This document shows, in pieces, positions 38,801-50,800 of a DNA stretch of 58,998 bases. Source of the DNA: Phycisphaerae bacterium (GTDB lineage Bacteria > Planctomycetota > Phycisphaerae > Sedimentisphaerales > SM23-30); the NCBI GenBank assembly GCA_016342495.1, contig JAEIOG010000022.1, positions 1 through 58,998 of the forward strand, in the 5' to 3' direction. The notes under the pieces are model-generated. The model saw only the letters and a program-made list of their open reading frames with translations. It was not told the origin of the DNA and did not search any database. How positions within the stretch are numbered: the first letter of the stretch is position 1; every line of letters starts with the position of its first letter. Both the position numbers and the translations under genes were made by a program.

Positions 38801-41800
38801 CCGTAACCTAAGTTCTCATATATATTATTGGAATCAATAAATATTTTTGCAATATCTTTAATATAAATACCGCTTTGCTCATTAGTATAAATCGAATTCT
38901 GCTGTAGTTTAATATTATCAATATCACCAGTTAAATTAACAGCATGATTGACATTATTGTAAATATTATTATTTGCAATAATCAAGTTATTAACTGCAGT
39001 ATCTGAATATATGCCATCATAAGCGCCTGTAATATCCAGGTTTTTTAATAATACTTCACAAGCATTATCGAATTCAAATACATAATTTTTAGAATTTTTA
39101 CTATTTCTATTTAGAACCGCATGATGGCCATCCTGAGCCGGGCCAATTATTGTAAAACCATAATCTTCACTGGTGATAATAATATTGCTGGAAAGCATAT
39201 AATTGCCAGTGTCAACATAAATAACATCGCCGGGACGCAGGTCATAATTTTCGATAATAGCCCTGACAGAAGGTTTTGGCGACGAAGATGTCAGGCCACT
39301 ATTGGCATCATTTCCAGAAGCATTGGTGTACTCATTGTCAAAGAAATCACTGTCATTTTCGATATTGACATAATATTTACCATCATGGGCCATAATGTCG
39401 AAATAATTGCTATTGTCAGAAATTGTAGCATCATCGCTTCGATTAACAGTTATAAAATAATCTCCTGGAGCTAAGGAGTCAGGCACCTGCCAGGCATAAT
39501 TGCCATCATTTAATGTGTCCTCAGCAATTTTATATTCAAAGTTCTGGCCGACTAAAGTGATATCAACCAATTCTCCACTGGAATCGATGTCACTGCGCCA
39601 GTTAATAGTGAATACCTGACCATTAGGCCATAGCTCTCCGCCTTGAGGTGAAGTGATTAAGATGTATTGCAGCGGACTTGTAGAAGCCTGATTGGTATTA
39701 CCATAAGCACCGATATTCACATAGCCGCCATTGTTAGACGGTTCATTGGCAAAATCAGTTTCAGCATCACCTCTATCAATAGCTGGGGATTGATTGGCAT
39801 AACTTTGGTAAGTAGTTAATTGGTAAACTGGAACATCACTGTCATAATCTATAACAGGGGCAAGACTGCCAGAGCTAACACTTTGGTATAAACTTTGAAC
39901 ATGAAAATTATCATCGCTGCCATCAGACGAATTATTTTGATACCCCAGTATCCCATCAACACCTGCTGGGTTGACATAATATGGATTATCTTGAATACTA
40001 TTAGCATCAGCAAATGCGATATTTTGCCACTCGGTCAGCGAATCCACAGATATATTGTGCCAATAGCCAAGCGTCCCAGATTCTGCAATATCAAAAAGGT
40101 TGAAGTTACTATCAAGAGCCGCCTGACTTCTCTGGTCAACTTTTATACCATAGCCAGCGAGCACGGTAATAATATTATTTTTTATCTGAACACTATCTGA
40201 GTTTTGATTCTCCATAGCTAACACAGAGATGGCATAACCAGAAGTTTGATAAATGGTATTATTAATTATCTGTGGCTTGATATTATTTTTCTGTCTCGCA
40301 TTTTCCATCACAATACCATCAGAATTATCATAGATGAGATTATTAGCGATTGTGCCATAAAAAGGAGATGATGTGCTGTATGGGCTGGATGAAGCATATA
40401 CGCCAAGGGCATTGCTATAAATCACATTTCCCCGCACCTCGGTATTATGCATAGCAGTAAGGCCAGTGCTGTTATTATTATAAATTCTGTTGTTGGCAAT
40501 AACAGACCCTGAAGAATAAGCGTAAATACCAACATCATTGGAATGAATAACATTATGCTGAACCATGGCTGAAGAATTCAGATATATGCCACAATCACCA
40601 TTATCGTTAACAATATTGTATTCTAAAGTTCCACCTGAAGCATAAATTCCATAATCCGCATTATTATATACATTATTACTACTGACAAAACTATTGGAAG
40701 CACTTATGCCACTGCCATTTTGATAAATATTATTATCGCTTATAACCGAATTTCCACCGGCACGTAGGCCATAAAGACCATTGCCAAAAATATCATGACC
40801 CGATATCTGCAAGGTGGTTGAGTTTGCATTAACGCCATATCCATTGTTTGAATAAATCTGATTATTTTCAAAGGTGACTGTCGTGTTGCTATATAAATCA
40901 ATACCATCACCCATATTATTATAAAATTCACTGCCAGTCACATGGTCCACAGGACCATTAACATAGATGCCATCGGTATGATTCTGGGTAGCTGATACAT
41001 TTTCAATATCAACTCCACCCTGACCACTGAGATAGAAACCCGACTTACCATTGCTGTTGGCCTGGGAATCAACTAACCTTGACATAGCAGTTGTAGCATA
41101 AAGGCCATATTGGCCATTATTATTAGCTGTGATATTTATGAGTTCAGGCTGGAGTTGACCGGATAAAATACCAATACCATTTTTAATGTTTCCGGAAGCG
41201 GTAATATTATCCAATTTTGAAACAGAAGAACCATTTTCAACTCTGATCCCATCATTTACATTATTATTACAAATCAGGTTACTGGCAGTGAAATAAGTGC
41301 TGTCATTATTGAGATGCAAGCCCGTGTAGCCATCAGATAAAACGAAATTATTAATGGTAACATAATCAGCATTATCTAAAATAACCGTTGGGGTCGTAGC
41401 AAAATCAGGATCAATCAAAGATAGCTCAGCAAGGCCAGACTGTGAAGCTGGGCCAGACATTATAAAACCTTCATCATCAGCAATACCGATGGTACCTGAT
41501 AGAAGCACCGGATACAGAAGCTGATAATCACCAGTATCTACAAACAATGTATCGCCTGCTCCCAGCGAATAAACATTCAACAAATTCACAGGATTTGGTT
41601 TTGGCGACATTGGCGTACGCCCGGTATTTCTATTATCCCCCGGAGCTGTTGTATACTGATCATCTTCTGTGGAGTTGTCATTTACATAAAATTCATTGGT
41701 ATTTTCCGGGATATTAAAGGACTCGGTACTCATGTCAAAAGTTATATTACTGCCAATTAATGATACAAATATTCTCAAACCATAATCACCATAGCCGACA

Positions 41801-44800
41801 CCACTATCTGCAGGAAGCCATGTATATTGGCCATCATCAGATGTTTCGGCAATTGTTTGGACATAAACGCTACCATCAGGTGTATCCTGATATAAATCAA
41901 TTTTAACAGGCATATCTTCGTCATTTCCAAAGGTATCCCAACTAATAACATGCGAGACATCCCTTTGCCAATCCACATACATTTCCGGATAACGTAAAGA
42001 GATTGTCGGACTCAACAAATCATTTCCCACTGAAGAAAATGCACCTATGTCAATTGAAGTTCTATTATCCTGTATATGCAAAAATGCACTATCGAGACAC
42101 GCATCGTTATTCGCATCATTATTTTCAACCTGGCGGTCAGCAACATAAGTATAACGTATCTGCCGGGTACCTTCCGGTATAGCAATTCTATTTCCTGCCA
42201 ATTCCCATCTATCATGTTGTCCCTGAGAAGAAATTTCACTATCATAGATGACCTGACCTGAGCTGTCCAAAAACGCTAATACAATTTTTCCTGTATCATG
42301 GAATAGTTCATTTGCCGATTTTAATCTACCGCCAAATACCGCAAAAAGGTCACCCTGATCAATTTGCCAATTAGAATAACCCACAGCTGCCAAATCAACA
42401 ACCTGCAGCGCCGAACCCTGAGCCGATTGACCGGCTGCAAAATACAAACCGCCCTCGAAAGCATAATCAGTATCGTTTACAGCAATTGCACCGTCAGACA
42501 CCGTCCATCCCGAGAGACCAGACTCAAAATTAGAATTATCCAGCAAATTAATAAAACCATCGGACAAACCGACATCAATTGCCTGATTAGCATAATTTTT
42601 AGCGGGACTGGTAAATCTTAGATCCGCGGCATTATCAATCAGGCTATAATCATTGGAAGCAACACCACTGAATCTGGGCTTAGCCCAATCTGGATTAATA
42701 TCGGTTCTGCCAATAGAATTAGCATCAAACAGCCCAACATCAACCTGCCAGTCAAGAATATCATCAAAATCAACAACCCAATGCACCAGATGGCCTTGGC
42801 TACCACTATAGAGAACATTATAATCGCTATAAAAACCTTCTCGACTATCATTACTAACATTGATCGCATAACCATTTTCTGACCACAAGATATTATTGAC
42901 AATTTCCACCTGACTGGAATTGTTGGCCAGATGAACAGCACTGCCGTCTTCAGAATATATGGTATTGTTAACAATATAAACAACGTCAGCATCATTAATC
43001 ACAATACCACTTGAGCTATTATTATATAATACATTATGGGTAATAATTTGATTTGAATCAGCACTAATCCCAATTTGATTATAGCCAATATTATTATAGG
43101 CTATTGTCGAGCCAGCATCTAAAGAAACAGCAACTTGATTATTCTCTAAAGTATTCGCCTCAGTAAAATCATTGCCACCCAAAACACCCAAACCGTCAAC
43201 ACCAACATTGTTATAACTGACAGTTTGATTGGCAACAAAGCTATTTTCTAAAACAATACCTGTTTGATTATTCGATATTATATTGCCATTAGCCGAGCCA
43301 TAAACGCCAGGAGCATCTGCCCTGTCTGCCACAGAAACATTCATACCAACAACACAATCATAGATATTATTAAGACTCAGGTCTGCTGCCGCATTATAAT
43401 TTACACCGGTATTAGCCCCAAAGATATTATTATCAGCAATCAAACCAACAAATATACTTTGGATATCAATACCTGTACCCGAAGAATTTATATTATTATC
43501 TGTTATACTACCGCTGGAAGCACTGGCAAGTTCAATACCAATATCACCACCAATGAAATAATTGCCATGAATATTAACGCCAGCTTCAGAACCTCCCAGA
43601 ATTATCCCGCCATTATTGAAAGTATTATTTTCAATAGAACAATCGATAGTATCAGCTAAATTTAATGCAGAACCATTAAAATCATTAGCGACTACAATAA
43701 CATTTTCACTGCTGACAATGGAGACATTGCCATTAAACTGGATATTCTGCAAAATCACATCGTCAGCTGAATTAATTATTATCTGTGAAGATATAATAGA
43801 AGAAAAACCTTGCCCGCCAACAATAGTTACACCTGCATCATCGGCACTGATTTCAAAACCATCATATATGCCACCTTCAAGGTAAATAACATCGCCTGGG
43901 CCAAAATCATTATCATCCAGCAATTGCCCAATTGAGCTACCTGCAGAAACATGATACATAGATTCAAAACCATCATTTACCGCCAAAGAGATACCAGAGC
44001 TAATATCCTGCCAGATAGCATAAAAACTGTTTTGACCTTCAGCGATATCAAAGGAATTATAATTATCAACAATGCTATTGTGGCTGTCAAGCTCAGTATA
44101 AACAGGTAATTCAAAACTACCAGCTGCCTGGTCAAGTTTCGTCCAGGCCATCACAACCGTGTCAATATCATCAGTATTTTTTGACAACCAGGTTAGCTGC
44201 AAACCATCATTATTGAAAGCCAAAACCGGTGTATTAAATATTTCATTGAGACTTGCTTCAAAAAGCTGAACATCACCCCATTGGCCATCAGCATAATTGG
44301 CAACGGCAATACCTTGCCGCCCTTGATTTTGCTGTAACCAGGCTAAATAAATCGTATCATTATAATATTTAACAGTTGGCATCGAATCATTTTCAGATGG
44401 GTTGATAGCCTCTAACTCCTGCCATTCGCTACCGTCCCATTGTAAGACATTTACAGAATCATCGCTGGCCCAGGTCAGCAATATATTATCACCATTGACA
44501 TCAACATCATAACTTATTATTTCTGTCGTCGAATTTGCGGCAGCTAAAGTATTGCCAAAATCAACCCATTGATTATCGACATATTGTTTGGCATTAATAC
44601 AATTTGAACCGTTTTCATTAGTCAACCAAAATACCACAGGGCCAGCATCAGTCACAACAATCCGACTATCTTTAACATCACCACTACTACTTATGCTATT
44701 GCCAAGCAATTCCAACTGACTTAAATCAATATCATATTTAGCAACAGATACACTCACATTGCCAACTGCGTCATAATCTATCCACGAAATCAGTATATCG

Positions 44801-47800
44801 CCATCATTGTCAGTAACAAGTGAAGGCTGCCGTGACTGAATTGAATCCTGTCCAAATAATTCTGTGCCGATGCCATCAACCAGCTTAATCCATTCGCCAC
44901 CGACATTCATCGATAAACAGATATCATATTTACCATAGCTGCTGTCAACCCATGCGACATAAGTCTGGCCATCAATTGTCTGAGACGCCGCAATAGCGGG
45001 CTCGACCAATTGCGATGAATTAGCTGTATATGCAATTTTTCGCCATACAGAGCTATCATCACTGGAAATATATGCAAGAGAGCTTACAGAATCAATCCCA
45101 TCAAACTCCATCAACTCCGGATTTGGAGTTTCCGGTGGCAGAACAATCGCCTCTGGTAATGCACCTTCGCCGCTGCCATAGCTGATAGTATTGACACCAA
45201 ATGCATCTACAATTTTATCATCCTCACCTTCTCCAAAGATGAAGTCATTTCCACCCTGTCCAAAAATCTGGTCTCTGCCGCTGTCTGGCTCATCAATATC
45301 ATTGCCAAAATCGCCATACAAATAATCAGTCGCATCGCTGTTTTCTGTCAGGCTGTCACCATAAATTATATCATGGCCTCCCTGACCAAGAATAACATCT
45401 GCTCCAAGGCCACCCATAAGAATATCATCACCAGCACCACCATAAATAATATCACGGCCATCATTACCTTCGATATAATCATTCCCCTGATAGCCCCAGA
45501 TAACATCATCACCGGCACCGCCATAGAGATTATCAATCCCATCATCAGATCCATGTATTATATCATCGCCAGCACCGCCATAGATTTCATCACCACTGCC
45601 ATAACCAGCATACAGCTGATCGGCACCAATACCACCATCTATATAGTCAATACCAAAACCACCATCTATATAATCATTACCAGCATTACCGAATAATTCA
45701 TCATCGCCAAGGCCGCCATAAATGTCGTCATCGCCTTCATTACCATAAATTTCATCATTGGCTAAACCGCCATCGATATAATCATTGCCAAGACCACCAT
45801 AAATAATATCAGCACCGCTTAAACCGTAAATGCGGTCATTACCCCCCTGGCCATCAATAATATCAATATCTGAACCACCGGTAATCACATCATTATCATC
45901 ACCACCAAATATTATATTACTGCCGGATATCCCAAAAATAGAATCCAGCCCCCCCTGCCCAAAGGCATTATCATTACCAATGCCGCAAATAATTGAGTCG
46001 TCACCCATACCACCGGATAAATGATCATCACCGGCCTGGCCATATACAATATCATCACCCTTATGGCCATCAATAATATCATTACCCATACCGCCATAAA
46101 CAATATCAGCACCAATACCAGCATTGACATTATCATTTCCAGGCCCGGCATAAATTAAATCGGCACCATCATTTCCATTTATGACATCATTACCAGAACC
46201 GCCATCAATGAGATCATCGCCAAAGCTGCCATTGATACTATCATTGCCGATACCACCATATATATAGTCATTACCAGCATTACCAGAAATATCATCATTG
46301 CCATCTTCACCTAATAATAAATCATTACCCATGCCGCCATCAACACTATCATCACCCATCCCGGCATAAATAGTATCATCACCATCTTCACCAAAGAGTT
46401 TGTCATTGCCACCCTGGCCATAAATAATATCATCGCCAGAATCACCCGCTAAAAGGTCGATATAGGCCGTACCAGTGGCAAAATCACCGTAAATACTATC
46501 TGTATCCATCATATAATTATTAAAATCATTTTCCAGATATCCATACAGATAATCTTTATCAGCTCCGCCAATTATTATATCTGCACCGGCACCACCATAT
46601 ATTATATCACTATCCTGATTGCCATAAAGCACATCTGCCCCGGCATCACCAAAGATAATATCTAAACCCATTTCACCCAAAATGGTATCAGCGCCACCGC
46701 CGCCATGAATCACATCATCGCCGCGTTGACCATAAAGCTTATCATTACCGCCGCCGCCAAAGATATTATCATCACCTCTGCCGCCTTCAATGGTATCTTC
46801 GCCGGCATCAATCATATAATTATCAATTCCATGCCCATAGAGCCAATCATCACCAGAACTACCATCTATATAATCGCTGCCAGAACCGCCGGTAATTGTA
46901 TCAACCCCCGAGCCGCCTTTAAGATAATCATCACCATCGCCACCATCTAAATAAGTAGGGATAATAACCCCGCCATTAATTTCAATGGTGTCATTACCCA
47001 TGCCGGCATTAGCAACAATAGATGTTATTGGATTCTCAAACGAGCCATATTCCTGCTCAAAACCCCAGGCTTTGACAATCACGGTACCACTGCCAGAATT
47101 TACAACTTCAAATTCTTCTGCGACATCTGAGCCAATGTCAAGATCAAGATAATTTTTTATAACAAAACCATTTATTGCAGTAGATGTGGTAAAAGGCTTT
47201 TCCCCACCATTTAATGCATAAGACGCCCTGTCTCCCATATTCAAATACAAGGTACCATTATCCATGGTCGCCAGGACCGGAGGATTATATATACTTGCAT
47301 CATTAGAAATAGTAAAATCAATCAAAGTTATATCGACAAGCTCATAGGTATATTTATCGCTGCCGCCAAAACCTAAAAATGAAGCACTGACTTTAGCATA
47401 AAGGTCAACATAACAACTGATTTCACCGTCAAGATCAAAACCTGAAAATTCATCAAATCTAACCTTGCCATCGCCATCACTATCGGCAAGATCAGCGGTA
47501 ACAGTCGTCTTTAATCCACCTTCCACACCCGCACTTGCTTCAGCACTGATAAAACCAAAATCAAATCCGCCCCCCACCTGGCCATAAAAACCTATTGAAC
47601 CATAGACTTCCAGCTCAGGAATATCCCTGCCATTGCTGTCAGTATCGGAAACATAAAAACCATCCATCAAAGCAAAGCCAGAACTGTCTGCATACGCATT
47701 ACGCAAGCCCAAAGTATCATAACCAAAGCTGATATCACTTGCAATACCCAGACTGCCCCGTAAACCAATCGTAACTGGCACCGGGCCCACCGGAATCACA

Positions 47801-50800
47801 CCAAGAATCTGGTCAAAAGATTCATTCAGCGAAAAGTCAGGCAAATCACATTTTACCAATGTTGGATTCTGACCAAAAAGGATACCCAAGAGATTTTGCG
47901 GATCATCAATTATCGGAAATGACAGAAAACTGCTCGTAGCTGAAATGTCAGCAGCAAAACCCGGAGCATTGTCGGCCAGCTGTTGACTGACATCCTGCTG
48001 AGGTTCTTGCCAGCTTTGGGCCGAGACGGTATTATCAGTTCCCAGCCCCAAATCCACACCACCAAAATCCATCCACAAACTGCCATCCACAGAATTTATC
48101 TGCTGAATGAATGTATCGATTTCACCAAGTGCGGTAACAAATTCAGTAATAGCACTATAATCACCATCACCAAATACACTTAAAATATCCATCACAGAAT
48201 ACGAAGCTATTTCAAAATCAATTTCAGTAGTCAACGCTTCTACAATCGGCCTTATTGGCTCCATCACATCATTTATTACCGATAAAACCGGTTCGACAAA
48301 ATCGCCGATATAATCACCCAGGTTCATTTGTATATCAGAAAAACCACTGCTTTGCATTTGACCTGGGAAACCTGTGCTTGAATTAATCAGCCAATCAAAA
48401 CCAAAACCACCTCGCAGAGCCGGAAACGCGTCATTACCATCAATACCTGTCACAAATTCCAGATTCAGTGAAGCCTGAGCTTCCGGTGTTATGTTCAAAA
48501 TATTACTTGCGGTTTCATCGCCGAATAAATCACTGACAGTCAGTATCCCATCAGTATCAACCAAATCAACACCTAATGAACCATTAAAAAATGATGAGGA
48601 TTCACTCGAATCGCCAACTTCAATCGACAAAAACCCAAGATTACCTACCGCCCCTAAGTCAGGCATCGAAGTTTCAAAATAAACAGAAAATTCATCCTGC
48701 TGGTCTGTTTTTACATAAAAACCATCGCTACGACTGACACCAAAATTAAGATTAAGGTCATAGCCAACTTCAAACAGTACCGCCCCGGTATCATGGATAT
48801 TCAAATCCAGCCAAGGAATATCCAATGCGAAATTCGGAGCAAATTCTTCTGAGATAAGCTGCTGGGACAATTGCACATTAAACGACACATCGTCAACATC
48901 ATCACCATTAACCACTGATACAACATCAATATCAGAAATATCAATATTACCATCGACATTCAAATCACCAAGCACATCAAAACCAGCGGGACCAAAAGTC
49001 GTCAATAAAGCATTCTGCACACCAGCGATAGAATTAATCCCCGCCAATGTCTCAGTCAAACCATACTGGTCATTATCCAGAAAATCAATCAGGAATCCAG
49101 CGGTATCCTTTAAACTCACGCCAATTATGGGTAATTCATAACTGCCGACACTGGTTTCAAACAAGCTGTTAAGCTGCCTGAGTGCCTGGTCCAGCCCGAC
49201 ATTCAGCACATCCATAATATCAATACCGGCGATATATGAACTTAAATCCGGCCCGGTCAAAACCGTTGTATTCAGTGGATCTAAAATATCAGAAACTGCA
49301 AAATTAATATCACCCAGATAACTGCCAGCATCACTGCCAGGGAAATATATCGGTATTACCGCAGAAATATTAGTATCATTAACACTTGTAAACCGTGATG
49401 CGCTGGCTAACTGACCAATACTGTATCTGTGATCATCATTATCTTCTATCAGTCCCAGTCGCATCTGAATATCATTATGACTGGCAGTACCATCATCAAT
49501 ATGAAAATGCCCATCAATAACATGAACACCTAGAATACCAAGCATAACATCAAAATCTATATCATTAGCCTGGCCATTAATACTAAAACCAATTTCACTG
49601 CTATCACTAACAAACACCGCAGGATTTGAGCTGTTAAAATCAATACCAAACGACAAATCAATATTTGCCGCCAACTCAACATCAAGTTCACCAGATGCCT
49701 GCACAAATGCTAAATCTGACAATGAATCGCTAAAACCAAGCGAAGACAAATCACCTTCCAGGTTCAAGCTATACCCCTCACTCAATAAGTAAGACATATC
49801 CAGCCCAACAGTGAGAACATTATCGACAAACTCAACATTTATCAGAGATTGATCTAATAAACTACCACCAACAGTGTTTTGCGCATAGTCTTCAAATATA
49901 CCTTTAAGTTTGCCGCCCAAATCCTGAATTGACAAAGCCGGGTCAGCCGCATAGCTTTCGATCAATTCCCCCAGCTCTTTGGCTGGACTAAACAAATCAC
50001 TCAAAGATTTATCCGTGACCAAAAGATCAAAATCCAAAACACCACTACTTTCAAGACCGCCCAGCCAACCTTCAACATCTTCAAGCATAGAAATCACTTG
50101 AGTATAAGCCAGACTTTTCAAATCAGTCAAATTGCCAAAATTTTGATATTCAACATTCACAACTGGATTGTCCAGTAAATCAGATGCTTCAATTGATATT
50201 TCAGGACTTGCATCAAATTGCAAATCAGTTCCGGCTTTTAATGAGACCGTTGGCACATTCAAAGAAACATTACCATAATCATTTGTCACTCTGTAAGCCG
50301 CTGAGCTGGTAGCCTGAGAAAGTAAATCGGTAAGATAAATTCCATTCCTGGCGGGCAAAAATTCCAGATCGAATCCCATTTGCCCCGACAGATTAATATC
50401 AGCCAGTTCTACCCCTACAAAACCAACTCCAGCACTAGCCTGAACATCACTGGCACTTACACTGGCATCAATGCTCATTGTTAAATCTTTAAACGAAATA
50501 TGTGAAAGATTGCTGGCTCTTTCTATCATATAAGTATCAAGACCAAGTTCGGTACAAGCTGGATTATTTTCATCTGCTGATATTACAATCTGAGCTTGAG
50601 TTTCGCCCGAAGCAATAAGCTTAAGATAACCAGAATAATTTTCAGCTTCAACATCCGTAATGCCAGCAGCCACCAGCGAATTATTTATATGACTGATTAA
50701 ACCATATATATTATTTACACTGTCATTTCTCTCAACTACAACATTTATGGGCTCAACACCATTAACCGCAACGCCAAATACCGCATCACTGGAAAGCCTG

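Noticed and set aside
38302-47000. Numerous plus-strand open frames inside the giant gene rich in Ile, Thr and Asn
   Set aside because: They are antisense shadows of repetitive Asn/Gly/Ile codons; they lack start signals and recognisable domains.
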